Source: Oscheius sp. JU75 (Eukaryota; Nematoda; Chromadorea; Rhabditida; Rhabditidae). From it: 64,000 nucleotides of DNA. The position numbers were made by a program, and so were the translations under genes. The stretch spans positions 434,001 through 498,000 of the forward strand of contig JASJZC010000003.1 of the NCBI GenBank assembly GCA_037178855.1, written 5' to 3'. Of this stretch, positions 43,717-57,587 are shown one piece after another (the first letter of the stretch is position 1; every line of letters starts with the position of its first letter). The notes beneath the pieces were generated by a model, which saw nothing but the letters and a program-made list of their open reading frames with translations, had not been told where the DNA came from and ran no database searches.

Positions 43717-44954
43717 TTGGGTTGGCATATAAGTCTTTTCGCTTTTTTTAAAAATGTCCTTTGTCTTGTTTACAACAATGACCGAGCTGTTGATATAGCA
43801 CCTCGTGTAGCTCACTCAGTCCTCTACCACCACCATGCAAAACAGCACTTCCCTTCTTCTTATTCTCTTTTCTCTGTTCGTTTTGATCCGGACTATTGAT
43901 GACCTGCCACCCTACGATTTGCGACATGAGTTCCTCAAAGGCACGAATAGAGCCCAAACGACGGCTGATATCAACGATGTTTATGGCCAAGGGATAGCGT
44001 CTACGAGGGTATGCCAGTTGTGGCTCTATCGCTTTCGGTCTGGGGACAAAAGCGTCGAAGATGAGCCAAGATCAACTTTTGATGAATCGAAGCTGCTGCA
44101 GCTCGTGAACGAGAACAATCGCCAGACTACCCGTGAACTAGCAGAGGCACTGTCTGTCAGCCATGCTGCAGTGGAATATCATTTGAAGCAATTGAGATTT
44201 ATGAAGAAACTGGGCATTTGGTTGCCGCATGACCTCAGTGACACCCAGAAGTGGCAGCGCATGTCCGTCGCCCATTCTCTCCTGTCCAGGTATGAGAGGT
44301 AATTCTTTTTGCCACGCCTGGTGACGGGGGATGAGAAGTGGGTAACGCATGTAAACTTCCATAGGAAGCGTTAATGGGTGGGTCCAGGGCAGACACCAAG
44401 TCCGAAACGAAACCCGAAACCCATCAAAAGAAGATTATGCTGTGTTTTCTGGGATATCGAAGGAATGGTGCACTGGGAATTGCTGGATGCTGGAACAACC
44501 CTTACGGCCGCCATTTATAGCCAGCAACTTGAAAAGGTTGCCGTTGCACTTCGTCAGAAACGGCCGCTGAAGTCGAAAGTCATCCTGCAGATGGACAACG
44601 CGCGCCCCCATGTTGCAAAACTCACTCGCTCCAAGATCCACGACCTGGGTTGGGAGATTTTACCCCATCCTCCATACAGCCCGGACCTTGCCCCTTCCGA
44701 CTATTATCTGTTCCGGACCCTCAACAACGAGATTGGAGGACAACAGTTCGATTCCGACGGCGCACTCAAAACCTGGTTGACAAACTTCTTCGCGTCGAAA
44801 CCCAAGGTGTTCTACGAGCGTGGCATCCGTAAGCTACCCGTGAAATGGGCAGACGTGGTGCATCATAATGGTAATTACAACGAATGAAAAAGTTGTTTGG
44901 ATGTCAATAAATTTTTGCATTTGAAAAAGCGAAAAGACTTATATGCCAACCCAA
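43717..44954 (+). mobile_element. mariner transposon, inactivated copy
   Basis: 1238 bp with terminal inverted repeats starting TTGGGTTGGCATATAAGTCT, conserved at both ends for about 30 bases, flanked by TA (43715-43716 and 44955-44956). It encodes a mariner transposase broken by stops. Confidence 0.9.
43835..44887 (+). pseudogene. mariner transposase (DD34D), two in-frame stops
   Basis: Recognisable from the HTH region (CQLWLYRFRSGDKSVEDEPR) through catalytic Asp in VTGDEKWV, LQMDNARPHV and YSPDLAPSDYYLF, the mariner signature. In-frame TAA codons at about 44300 and 44372 split the ORF into three pieces; the frame is otherwise kept. The ends are still well matched, so the copy died recently. 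Confidence 0.88.
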
Positions 44955-46339
44955 TAACTGCTTGTCACAGTAAGGGATGTAAAGCATTAAGTCAAAAAAG
45001 TATCATACACTACCACCCGGAATGGAAGTTGCGGTCGCTCACTCTGTAGTCTTAAGGCGGCAGTGCCGCGAGCACCCATTCAGCCCGCGCGCCGAGATCA
45101 TGCAACAATCTCGACCGAACTTTCAGTTTAACTAATCACGTGTCAGCCGCTTAAAGATTCCAAACCTGAGTGGATCCAATTCATCATAGCCTCGGGCTGT
45201 CTATCCGGCCACGCACGCCATCTCTGTCCAATCAGTTTCCTTCCTCCCGTTCCCTCCGTAAACTCGGCCCATTAATTGCCTCTAGGCACTTCCGGGGAAG
45301 GCTAACCCTTTACTACGTTGCTTATGTCGTGTTTTTGTTGGCTCGTCTGGACAATTTTCACGAACAGCCTCTTACATCTTAAGCTGGGTCGTTCGGATGT
45401 CAAGACTCTGTAAATAGACTTAATGTAAAAATATTGTATGCTAAATAGTTTTACAGGGAGAACATAATTAAATTTTGAAAGAAATTTTGCTAGGTGAAAA
45501 GCCCTTGGTAGAACACATTCACACGAGGCTGGACCATCTTATCCTTGCATGAATTGCCTTCCTAACTTCTAGCCGGCAATACCTCATCCCACAAAAAATA
45601 CTGGAATCGCTCGAATGCAAATGAAAATGACGACAAAGCTCCCGTGGTCGGGCTCTAACGCTCTTTTTTGCCTGACCTGAAAAGCACTTTCTCTTGCGCA
45701 CACATTTTCACCAGTTCTGGCCTGGATGGTGAGTTGTCTCTGCTAAACAATTGTGACCTCACAAATGGTCAACAGCCATTTTACTTAACCCTTAACCGGC
45801 TTAACCGTCTACCACAAAGCGCAGATCTTTACAAGTTTCACTAACTATTCGTTTAATTCTAAACTTAGATGCTCGTGTCGGTGACCCAATGTTCTTTTCA
45901 TGCTGCCACATTCTCTCACAGTTATCTTTAGCAGCTGATACCTTGTGATTTTCTCAGGAAACCGTGGTCGTGTGCCAGGCAATAATTAAGGGTTGGTGCA
46001 TGTGACTTAGTGGTAGAGACTCACCTATCTGTTGAAAGCTCTTTCCGTTAATGTTTTCGCTCTTTCACAAAAGAGTTTGTTCCAATTAAACGTGATCTAC
46101 AATGCTGTCGAAGAGATACCCGGTAGGAAGAGCTGTTACAGAACTCTGAACGCTCAAAGTTGTCAGAAAGATATTTTTCCAAACAGAACTCTGAACCTTT
46201 CTCTCCCATATCCACTTACTTACACCCAAATTTTCAGGGCTGGGTGCGGTGCTGCACCGCGGGGCCGTCGGCCTCTCCCAGCTCGCCGTACGCCCCGCCT
46301 CCGGAGGTTGCTGAATCTACCTCCACCTGTCAGGCCGAC
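44955..46339. other. No gene recognised
   Basis: No supported exon. A TTTTCAG acceptor at 46230-46236 opens the exon block whose ATG is at 46340; any 5' leader would be in this stretch or further upstream. Confidence 0.45.
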
Positions 46340-46415
46340 ATGGATTCCAATAGTGACCATGGTCCGGCCTTGGCACACAAGATCAGCCTGGACCTACCGA
46401 CAGTCTCGACGAGAT
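46340..46415 (+). CDS. Candidate alternative first coding exon of rabphilin
   Basis: The exon follows a TTTTCAG at 46236, contains an ATG at 46340 and ends AGA T|GTGAGT at 46415, that is in phase 1. The rabphilin exon at 59040 needs exactly a phase-1 partner, as does the other first exon at 57588-57696. The encoded segment (MDSNSDHGPALAHKISLDLP) is low-complexity and has no family. If right, the gene has two promoters about 11 kb apart and a 12.6-kb intron. This is inferred from phase alone; it may instead belong to an unrelated transcript. Confidence 0.42.
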
Positions 46416-46959
46416 GTGAGTTTTTTTTTGAGACCAAGTTTTGAGCTGGCTCAATTTGCACACGAGAGAGGAACCGCCTAATTTGATGGGTCCAGGAGAG
46501 AACATTCTCTCCCTCTCTCTTCATTGAGAAGAGAGACATTGAGAAGAGAGACACATAGACTAATCGGCTTTCTTCGACACCTCAAAGTAGTTTTCGCGCA
46601 AAAATGGTCAGTGAACATGAAAAGAGGATAAGTTTAGAATGCTTGCGTCAAACTTGAGAGCTTCCTAGCGGATCAGGCTGGAAAGTGATATTCACTCCAC
46701 CTTGGAGTCGGTCGCTCATTCTTTAAAACCAGTACCGGTAACTTTCACAACTGTCGGACCAATAGCCTAAACTTTTGGATCAGTTGCAACTATACTTATG
46801 CGTTATTTCCGACCACCAGGAAGCCATAAGTCCCAAATGAGAGTTATGTGATTACATAGGACACTGCCGGGTCTCATGAACTAATTTGTACGCTCGGTGT
46901 TTATATGGAGAGTATGTAAACATCTGTATTTTTGCTAGAATACCTTTAAGGCGTAGTAA

Positions 46960-47390
46960 CATTGGAGGTGTAAGAGTGTCTCCGGGCATGACTTTTGTAG
47001 TTGGGTCGCGCGACGAACTTCCTTGTAAACGAATATTTCGCATTTTACACATATTTTCATGACTTTTAAGTGTGTATAATCGATTCAGCGTCAAATACTA
47101 CCCTAGAAACGTCAACTTCGACGACAAAAATAAATAGAAAAGTTTAGAAAATTGTAAAAAGGAAGAAGAACAGTGTTTCCTCAATATTCTTCATTATTCT
47201 CGTCATTTTTGACGTCGAAGTAGATGTTTCTGAGGTAGTTTTCAATGTCGAGTTCATTAAACACGCGTCGGATAGGAAGTCATGAAAATGTGTAAAGAAC
47301 CATTTTGATTATCAGCGAAGTTCCACACGGGATCCAACTACAAAAGTCGGACACCCATACACCCGTAATGTTAGTCTCTTCAGAAACAGC
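46960..47390. repeat. Foldback MITE copy, diverged
   Basis: Order of landmarks kept: GTAACATTGGAGGTGTAAG, GTTGGGTCGCGCGACGAACT, CCCTAGAAACGTCAACTTCG, TTGACGTCGAAGTAGATGTT and CACCCGTAATGTTAGTCTC. Ends are less matched than in the copy at 21050. Confidence 0.72.
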
Positions 47391-50300
47391 TAGCTAGATT
47401 TGTAGAGAACGGTCGCAACTAAATTATACAGGGATAAGGCAGATGTATGAAATCACCATCATCATGTACTGCCACCCGGGAATCAAACTTAGTTCGTCAT
47501 CCTATTCACTTGACTAACTAATTTGAAAGTTTCACATGAGCACATGTAACAGGTAGCAGTGTCTAATACAGTTAAGCCACGCGCCGGGATGGTACATACA
47601 GTCAAGCAGAGAGTCGAGACGGGTGAGAATCCGGGACGGCCCGTAGAAAAAAAAACAGTTTAAGGTATAAGCTACAATACCAAAATTTGTAGGACCTGTA
47701 TTTCGCAACGTTTTTATTGTTTCTCATAAATCAGGGGTCCCTGGCACGAGGATTTATCTCACGAATAATTAATGAGTATTATGTTGTTGCGCGCCATCGG
47801 TCCCCCCTCCCTTGTTCTCTCACAATTCGTGCCCTGAGTTCAAAAAGTATCAAGCTGCCCTTTCTCTCTCTTCCTTTCTCTTCTATCAAAGTGAAGTCAC
47901 GGAGATCGACCTTTTAATAACTCCGCAAATTCATCCAATTTTTAACCAAAAACTTCTCTGACTATATTGGTTTCGTTGTATCTTCCTTCCAACAAAAATC
48001 CAAAAAATTACGACTCCTCGTAAAAAGAAATTGTGGCTGGGAACTTTTTTAACTGCGCTAAAAGTAAATCCGAAAATTCGGAACTTCGAGTGAAGCATCA
48101 TATTTTTAGTAGCTTAGACTTAAAATTTTGTTTCATGCAATTTCTCTTGGAAGCAAAGTTCTCCGGAGCGGCTCACCAATTACAGCCCCGAGGCAGCAGT
48201 CGGTCTTCTGCCGGAAATTCATCTACTGGTTGGCTGGCTGGAAAAAGAGGAAGTGGTGGCTGGGATGTTAGCAAAAATGCTATAAGAAAATTAGGGTCCT
48301 GGTGCTGAAACCGTAGGGGTATGAGCATACATTAATTTTTGGTACTTGACTGTTTGTATTACCAGAAATCTATTCAATTTCAATTCCAAGGCTGTAGAGC
48401 TTTTGGAAATGTGCTTTTCTAGCTCTTTCGTTGGCTTTGACCTGGTGACCTATATATCATCCGTTGCCGAGCAATGAAACGAACCTTCCATTCAATGCAC
48501 GCGGCCTGAAAACTGCCACTCTGTCTACACAAGGCCTAACAAGCTTAGCCTCTCGTATCCGTTTCCAAGATAAACATCCTACTTTCCCGCTTTTTCGGAG
48601 TTCCGCATGAGCCAGTCCGCAGTGTTTTTCTCTAGGGGATTGTTGCATTCAGTTATAGGCCACAATTTTTAGAAATTATTTTTTGAAATACAGCGTCCTG
48701 GTTCAGTTTTTGTTCTAGCTTTTCCCTTTACTTGAAGTAACCTTGTTCTTCGACCGCCTTAAAGAAAATCTCGTGACGGCTACGTAGTTGTTAGACCTTA
48801 AACAAATCAGCACGAGTGCGCGTGTTCAAAAAATTTATTAGGGTCCACCGGATTAAACCATAACGAGATGCTCCAGCCCTTTCTAACCTTTTTTTGAGAC
48901 TCAATGATTTTCGATCTAAATATTTCTCTTCCTGTCTTATTTTTTACCTTCATCACATGTCGGGCTTCTCAGTGCAAATGTGAAGTCAAGCATTGGAACA
49001 CTAGATCTGCTCGTATGTAGCCAATATCTGGTTTAGAATAGCTCTTGCGTACCCGTACCGTCTCGTCTTAGGTCCTTTCGAGTCATTCTCCAAGCGATTG
49101 ATCGAATAATTCGAGCTGGCAAGGTAAGGCAAGGCAAGCAAAGCAATTGCAAAAATGGCTCTGTAAACTATTATGTCCCATAAATTCTTAAAAAACTGGC
49201 CCAGTTCGAGCCCAGAAGCCACTGGAAAGAAGCACGCCGGCATCACCTTTTACCTAATCGCGGTGCATTTGGAAGCGCATTCCGTGTTTGGGCTGACAAA
49301 TGAGATTTGGGGTCTCTTCTCTGCCTTCTTCTCCGCTCTGCCTATTGATTCTCGTGACTCTTAACCAATTTTTTGACATTTGGTCTTCTTCTTAGGATGT
49401 TAAGGAGTTTAGTGACTCCAAATCTCCTGGGAGTAGGTCCATTCATGTCAAGCGGGATGCCCTTCGGCGACGACTGGGGATGATAGATTGCATTTTTCTA
49501 TTTCGCTTGTTTCCATCTTTTCTTACTTTTTCCTTTATTAGACAAGACCAAATTATAAGCCAGACTGCAAATTATTTTCTCACAAAGCGGCATCCGATTT
49601 CAGCTGTCTGAGCCCAAAATATAGAAGAGACGACTCGCACTTTTTGAACTCTCCAGAATGAAATACAAGATTCTTAGTAAATTTTACTTTCCACAAATTT
49701 TTTTTTAAGTTTCTGGCCTGCGCAAACTCTTGCCATGAAAATCTGTATGTTTCCTCTTTCAGAAAATTTCACATTGCCCCCAACCAATCCGCTTCCCAAC
49801 TTGCTTCACTTTGTTATCTGTGTAGAGAGTGCTCCGAGAAATTGTGTGTAAAACTTTATGCACTCGTTGAAAAAGATTAATTGCTAGAGCTTTATCTAGG
49901 GCCCAGAGATTAATGAGTTGAATATTTGACCCAGTTCCCTTTCTTATTGAGGCTTTTCGTTCTTTTTCTACTTGGAATTTTTGTAGTGTTTAACATCTTT
50001 CAAAACATATAATAAGCCATTTATTAGTCTCTTTTCGCTACTTTTATTGTAGTCTTTGTTTGGAATAACAAGTCAAGACAGTGGAACTTCTTAAATTCTC
50101 TTTTGTACTTTTGAACCCTTCGTTGGTCAAGAATAATTCATTAAACAACCCAATTCCGTTGTCTAGAAGCCCGAAAAATCTGTATTCAGGCTCCGAAATG
50201 TCTTCGTTCTCACCCCCTCCCCCGGTGTAAACACTTTACAATTCCTCCAGCTCCTTGTTTTTTGGAGCAGTGCCTACAACTTTTTTCTCTCAACATCTTA

Positions 50301-53295
50301 AAAATCAAACAAATTTAGTAGATGAGGTAGCCGAAAGAGAGTCGATTAGTCCTTTGAAGATATAAGACCAGGGCTAGAATGGTCGAGGGAACCAGTGCCA
50401 GTGGAATGTTAACAAGTTCGCTATTTATAGTGAGGAAGCTCAGCCAGGCCTTCTTCAATGCACAGCCAGGAGATAAAGTCGGTGGGTTCATTTAATTATT
50501 TCGTTGTCGTGAATAGTGTGAAATGTCAGGGATTGAGGAATTTTTGAAAATCTGTCCTTGTCGCGCCGGTACTACATCAATTGGGTACAAGTCGCCCACG
50601 TGCCAGCTCGTAATCCAGCCAAAAGTCTGATAACATACGAGCGTGATGAAGAGTGGGGGTTTGCTATGCTTTAAACTGTGAGGCTTAGAAATTACTTCTT
50701 TATCAACGAAATCCAGGTTCCCATGGGTCATGAGACCCATCTACCCCATTTTCCAAACGTTCCTCGCCAATTCCAGTCCTCGTTTCGTTTTCGCTCTCTT
50801 CCAAACGAGCTCAGCTCCCCTCTCGTTAATTAGTTATTCAAGGAGAGCGCTAGTCGAAGGAAGACGAACTACCACTCTCGGAAATGCATTGACCTCTTAT
50901 CCCTGGAAAATCCCAGCTTTTGCAGTCGAGATCTGTCCGATCGAGGACCTTTTGAAAAGGGATAGAGAACGCCTGGCTGTTTTTTGAGGTCTCCGCAGCC
51001 ATTCGCTTCATTTCCTCTCCCCTCCCTGTCCCTCTATGTCCCAAGTTGTCCCGAGGGGCTTCAGATGGGAGATCTCTCGTGTCCCCAGCTCTTAGTGAAC
51101 GAAACACAGCGGAGTTCACCTAAGTCTTCGGTGTTTCAAAGAACATTTCTTTTTCGTAGACTGTCCAATTGGATTCTGTCAGGTGATTCAAGATATTACC
51201 GTGTTAAGTGCTCAAAAGCCTATGCCGTATTTGGATTTTTCCCGGTGGTTTAATCTGGTCATATCTTTTGATCAGTAGTCTTGCTTCCGACGTTCAACGT
51301 TTTCCAGATCACCGTACCCTGTTTCGGCTTCTCCCTATCCCTAGAACCGCGTGGGTGTCCGCCTCATCCTCACTCTCTCACTCTCTGCCAGCCTAAGAGT
51401 CAGAACCTTTTGCCAAACTAGCCATAGCTCCTTCCTTAAAGGAGAGAGTCTCGGCGATCGATGGCCCCTCAGTCTCTTCTGGCCACAACCACTTATATGT
51501 ATCCGCTCCGAAGCTCTGACTTTTTGACTCATACTTTACCTTATTGCTTCCCTGACCTTTTGGTGGGTCTGGACGAGGGGGTGGAGTTGACCCTTTGCTT
51601 GGAAAGGGGTCTGGGAGCAATTGAGCATAAACTGACACTCTGTTGACACCCTCGTTTACTAACCTTTCGAGAAAAAATGTTATTTCGACCAGCGTAATCA
51701 ACGCTTTTCCGTATCTACTTTCTATCTCGAAAACTAGAGATACCTAGTCTCTCTTCTAGACTGTTAGGTGAGCATGATAGCGACACGCTGGGAAGTTACG
51801 TTTTAGATGTCAAAACATTGTGACAAAAGAAATTAATTCTATTTATTAGGCGTGAGAGCAACAGATTGATGAGGAAATCCACATTTCTCAATATTTCTTT
51901 GCCGAAGGGCCTCGAATCTCGGATATAACCGAAGTCATGCTTACAACATTTAATCATATTTCACTTCAGAGATATACTGCAAATTTGTAGACCAGATCGA
52001 AAGCTGTTGAAAAGTTGTCTTTGGAAGTTTAGAACGTCCCGCGTTCTTAGGATCACTTGAAGCCTGCCGAGACAGTATGGGCACGCCAAGAGGAAGAGAC
52101 GCAAACAGTCTGATATTAAAAACTGGCGGTTTCTAGATTTTGCGATAAGCTAATTGTATACTTTTGCAACCTCTAATCCCAGTCGGAAGGATGTTTCCTT
52201 CCTTTTTGCGTCAGCAAGCCCTCGAAGTTTTCAAGTGCTCTCAGTTGGCTTCCCAAATGAGCCAAGCGAGTAGGCGGCTCCCTAATTGGCTAATTTAAAC
52301 TTTTCCCTTGAACTCACTTCCACAAAACCTGCAGCATATCCAGACCGGAAATGGGTCCGGAAATGTCAATGCGGGAGTGAGCCTCCTTGAGGAAAGATTT
52401 TCGGTGCAAGATGACATTATTGGGCAACAAAGAGTGAGTTTCTTTGTTCCGAGAGGCACAAAAAACCCCCTAGGATTTGGGCTACTTCCGGGCAAATCCG
52501 ATTTAGAAGTAGACTGACTTTTTGCTTTGTTTTCTTGTTCCTGGACCGTGTTTCTCCCCGTAGTAGTACTAATAGCTCCATACTGCATAATTAAGCAACA
52601 GACTGAGTAATAGCCGCTCCGCAAATAGAATTTCTGACTCTTGACTCATGTCCAGTCACACATTGTTTTTAAATATTCCTTCTCTGTGGCTGTTTACCTC
52701 CAACCTATTACGGATTCTCTAGGCTTTCTGTCTGTTCACTTCTAACTGAAGTGGTCCTAAAAATCCTTCTAAATGATTTGCTACTTTTCGGATAGAAAAC
52801 ATGAACTTTGAGCTTGAACACGATTGCAAAGATGAGATGGAAGACGACAACTTCCTCTAAACTAGAAAATCTTGTTCTGGGCTCGAAACGGGACGGCAAA
52901 GCCTTGACTTTTCCTGCATTTTAAGATCGGTTAGCCTAGAATAGGGCCTTTCTGTTTCTGAACTCTGGGTCCTAATCGATCATTCGCTCGCTGACCAGGG
53001 TTTCAGAATTTCTCTGAAAATCCCTACTCGAGAAGATACATAAACAGAAACAAGTAGTCCACGAGACCCAGTCATACTCTCTCTCGCTCACACGGGACCC
53101 TAGTCAGTGACTCTCACACAAGCTTTCCTCTCGCTTTTATGTCTGATTGTTTTCTGTCCCGGCCGTCCACATTCTGGCCCAATTTATCTCTCACGCGCAA
53201 TTTATATAGAGAGCTATAGGTCTCTGAAAATTAAGAATCACTCACTGGAATCCTTGAGGTCAAAAGGTTCAATTTTAACTAATTCGCTAGTCTTC

Positions 53296-53746
53296 TTAAA
53301 GGGACGGTGACATTGCGAGTAAATGGGATGCACGGCGGAGCCCGTTTTCAAATCGGGTCTCGCGACGGACTTCCCTGAGAATCAATCTTTCACATTTTAC
53401 ACACATTTCCATGACTTCTAAATGTGTTTAATCGACTCAGCGCCAAAAACTACCCTAGAAAGGTCTACTTCAACGTCAAAAATGACGAGAAAAATGTACA
53501 AAATTAGAAAAACTAAAGAAGAACAGTTTCCTCAATTTTCTCATTATTCTCGTCACTTTCTACGTTGGAGTAGACGTCTGTGGGGTAGTTTTTGGCGCAG
53601 AGTCGATTAAATAAATTTTGAAAAGATGAAAATGTGTGTAAAGAACCGGAAAACGCGGAAGATTGATTTCAGGGTAGTTCGTCGCGGGACCCGATTTGAA
53701 AACGCGTTCCGCCGTGCACTCATGCACCCGTAAAGTCATCATCCCT
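53296..53746. repeat. Foldback MITE copy, well preserved
   Basis: Starts TTAAAGGGACGGTGACATTG and ends GCACCCGTAAAGTCATCATCCC; long inverted arms with GAAAACGCGTTCCGCCGTGC near the right end and the TCTACTT.AACGTCAAAAATG core. Close in length to the copy at 21050. Confidence 0.8.
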
Positions 53747-56682
53747 GTTTCTTCCTTAGAGTTACCAGTCTAGGTTAAAAATTCATGTCTTTTTTTACGA
53801 ATCTCCGCCTTTCCCTTACCCCGGTATCACTTTTTGTGTATCTTTTCTCTTTCTTATCAGCTAACACACACATTCACATGTGGCGCCTTTCCCTAGCTGT
53901 TTTTGACGCGCCCAGTTTAATTTTTTTGCCCGAGATGACCTCAAAACCTGGATAGCTCATTGACAAAAGGGGAGGGAGCCCACTCCTCGAAAATTAATGG
54001 CCTCTTGGCTCTCGAATTTCACATAGGGGGACCAGTGTGTTTGTGCTGCGTCAGACTCACGCACCTATTTTTCAGTCTCCAGGCCTCTGACTCTTTGTGT
54101 TTATAGGTCTTGTGGGGGCTGTGAGAATCTTTAAGTCCCTAGGACTATCTTCTTGTAAACAAAAAAAAGCACTTTCGACTCGTCTCTGTTCGTCTAGACC
54201 AGGCAAATAATGTGAGTTAAAATAAAGTTTGACAGAAGTATTGAGGACCGAGACAGTTCGGGTGAGTGATGGAAAAATTAGTTATTTAGAATCCGAAACC
54301 CCAGTTCTTTTGAATTCTAAAGAGACAGTGCGGTTGATTACAAATTGCTATATCTCTGTCCAGCTTGCGGGTGTGTCTTCCTAAGTAGTAGCTTTGACCT
54401 AAACGTCAAGTTAAAATTTTAACGAGACACTACGAGTGAACTCCTAAAAAAATAGCAAGATCTCTTCAATCCAATTTCGACATGTTATCGCACAGGGGTC
54501 CTCTGTTTTTTGCAACTCCCACGGACGGAAGTTGGGCCCATATCCTCCTCTCCCAAACTTTTCTCCCGAATCAGGAAATACGACGCGGTCAAGCGCGCCC
54601 ATGGTGCCCCAAGATCGCGGAAATATTGTTGTTTATTGCCACCGGCAGTGGCTCTGGTGCTCTATACTTCAGTCCATATCCGCCACAATTCAATTAGGCT
54701 TTTGTATGCATGGGGGCGAGCGGGTTTTATGCGATCGGGAAGTGATAACCGCTTGACTCATGCTCTTTCGATTGAGTACTGGTTATGTCCCATTTTAGTG
54801 TGCTTCTCTCATCATGATCCTCCTATCAAGAGGATCGAACAGCTTTCGGGACGGAGCCACCCTCTAATCTGAGTCTTCTGAGCTGCTGAGGCTATAAACA
54901 TAGAATTCGTTGATCTTTCGGTTTCTGTTTCTGCCTCTCCTGCTTTGTTCCCACCATCCCACACTATGCTCCAGCTCATCCTCACTTTAATTTTTATGAG
55001 AGGGAGACTTATCTGCTGCAAAACGGCTCCAATACCCTTGCTACAAAATTGCCTTTGGTCAAGATTGCCTCAACTATCCATTCCTCATCTTTTTCTCACA
55101 GCTCGCCAACCCCTCAGTCTCTATAATTAGCATCGTCAACTGAGAAGATCACGAGCGCTCCGCCTGTTTCTGACAATCCCGTCACAATTATAGCTTTTTT
55201 TTTCTTGTCCTAGTGCACTTTCCTTAAGACCACAGTTCTGTCGATTGTAGAGGCAATTGTGCTCGCTGTCACATCGTTTAGCATGGGAAATGTGATGGTG
55301 ATTTGGCTTTACTGCAGGCGCAGAGCCGATAGAAAGAGCATATCCTGTCCTTGCAAGACAAATAGCGTGAGAATTTGAACTTCCACTTCCTTTTCTCTGT
55401 CTTTCTGTCTCTTTGTCTCACTGTCTATGTCTCTGTCTCCCTGTCTCTCATTAGCACCCAATAACCATTCCAAAACTGTCTGATAGTCATCGATTTTCTT
55501 TTTATTCCACTCGAGGGAGGAAATGACTAACTCATTGGTATTCGCTCCAAAAAACCACATGTTAAATCGACTGTTTTTCGATTATTTCCCCCCCTTCCCA
55601 CTTGACCAAGAAGGGCAAACTATATCATTTTTGTTGCTGAACACCTTTTTGACGTTCATAATGGCCCATTAATGTGGCGAGGTGGGCTTATCTGAAGAGG
55701 AAGTCTGTTTATTTTAGGATCCAGTGACGTTTTCTCCTTGTCCTCCCCCTCTTTCTCTCTCTTAAACTTAAAAAAAATGTTTCTACAGTAGTCCTCTCGG
55801 ATCCAGAAAGCCCCAGAGCGGGAGGTGACAGAACATATCAGAAGTCTCGTCAGTTTTTGGCCTATGGAATGCTCCCAGACCGGGCTGGCAAGACTGAAGC
55901 CCGGTAACCGACGCAAGAGAAAAAGCTAGAGGACATGTCAGGTTAGAAAACGTGGTTTTTTTCTTTTTAAATTTTACTGTATTAGCGCCAAAACCACTAC
56001 ATGGATGTGAGCCCCATATAGAATGTCCACGTAGTCCAGCTTAGTATTTTGAGCTGTACGATTTGAGAAAATTGGGGTACAATTTGTCGGGAAAAGGTCT
56101 CCGAAAATGTCATGTTCTTTCGCACCAAGAAAATTATGGCTTGTCCTGAGGGGATAAAATTGTTGGTTTCTGGGTTACGAAGGGGACCGTCCTTTAAACT
56201 TTTTTTTTTTAACGAAAAAATGCAAAACATTTGACTTATATCAATTTTTTAATCTTTGATCTTCAATCATTTGATTCCTGGGAAACTTTTGGAGTATCAC
56301 AATTTTGACTTTCGGCTATTTTTGCCTGGAGGGCTGATTGAATTGAACCGGGAAGTGAGAACCAGGACCACGAACCCCCAGTGGAATAGTTTATCACGGC
56401 TGCCTCTTTGCTGGCGGAGACGTCTTCCAGAGACAGACACGGCAACACGTCAACACCCTCTATTTCCTTATCCTGGATTTATTACTTTGCTCGAAATTCA
56501 AACTTTTCTTGAAGCTTCTTAGTTCAAGTGGAGTCCCTCTCACTTTGCCAATCTAACACGCTGTCACTCTGTCCACCACCAATGACAGACTCTGTCAAGG
56601 GATCCGACGATATGCCAGCTTGGAATTCCTGCGATAGCTCCGACCCTTTTTTTCCGCCCGAAGACGGCACATTTCACTTTGC

Positions 56683-57170
56683 TATGTTCTACAAACTTGT
56701 AGAACTCATATCAAACTCTACAACTTTTCAGAACATCATTTAGCTTGGTCCATGCTATTTACTTATTCAAGCCTTGACGACGCATTTTCAAGCCAAAAAG
56801 TCCAGCATTGAGATTTACCGCCTCATTCTTAGGCCTAAAAATTGATTTTTCAACAATCTGATGCTCTGCAAATTTGTAGCACATGGAATATCACATTACT
56901 CAAAAATACTTTCTTGGACTCCAAAAAGAGTTATTTAGTTTTAGTACTGGACCCGGGCGCCGGTGTCACCCCCATACCATCTCCCCACGGACTATTTTGT
57001 ATATAGTCGGGGCGCCACCTCAATTCAGCTTTCGGGCTCATTGTGATCGTTCAAGCGGTACCCTCAGACCATGATCGTTGTAGAACGAGTCTAACGAAGT
57101 AGCTTCGAGAGTGGTCTAGGGAAAAATACTGCTTTTTGGAGAATACAGGGCTCTGACCTGCTTATTGTCA
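56683..57170 (+). repeat. Interspersed repeat with conserved 3' block, copy 1
   Basis: Begins around GTTCTACAAACTTGTAGAAC and ends with a block of about 100 bases (57053-57158) that is nearly identical in copy 2 at 61350-61449. The block includes a small perfect hairpin CGAAGTAGCTTCG. The upstream body is only roughly similar between the copies. Confidence 0.75.
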
Positions 57171-57587
57171 GGACTCTTTATTTGCGGATTAAGAATTTGA
57201 GAGAAATTCTTGTTCGTTTTATCAGTAACCTAAGGTATTAAATAGCTGCAGAGTGCAGTGAAGTAGGTCACGGTTGATCTTGACTGACAAGAGGAGTATG
57301 AAAAGTACTAAGACATTGACCGAGAGGTTCAGCCGTAATTAAAGATGTATCAGCAGATAGCTACTCTTTTCGAAAGGTCCCCGTACTTTTAAAAGCCTCC
57401 CGATAAGAATTTCCACACTCTTGGCTGCTCCTTTCACGCATCTGAAGAGTGAGAGCACGTGCCACTCATTCTCTCTCCCCCTTGCCCTCACTCTTCGAAG
57501 CCAGTGAGATCGATTCCCGAGCCAGTGTGCTCTCACGTCGTCAGCCGAGGCTCTCTCGGCTCGAGAGAGCAGACTCCTAACGTGCTG

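Larger units (their letters stand above)
46416..57587. other. Long gene-poor stretch, possibly a rabphilin intron
   Basis: Contains two foldback MITEs (46960-47390, 53296-53746) and one copy of a separate repeat (56683-57170). Apart from these I see no exon with domain, signal peptide or phase support on either strand in 11 kb. Confidence 0.5.
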
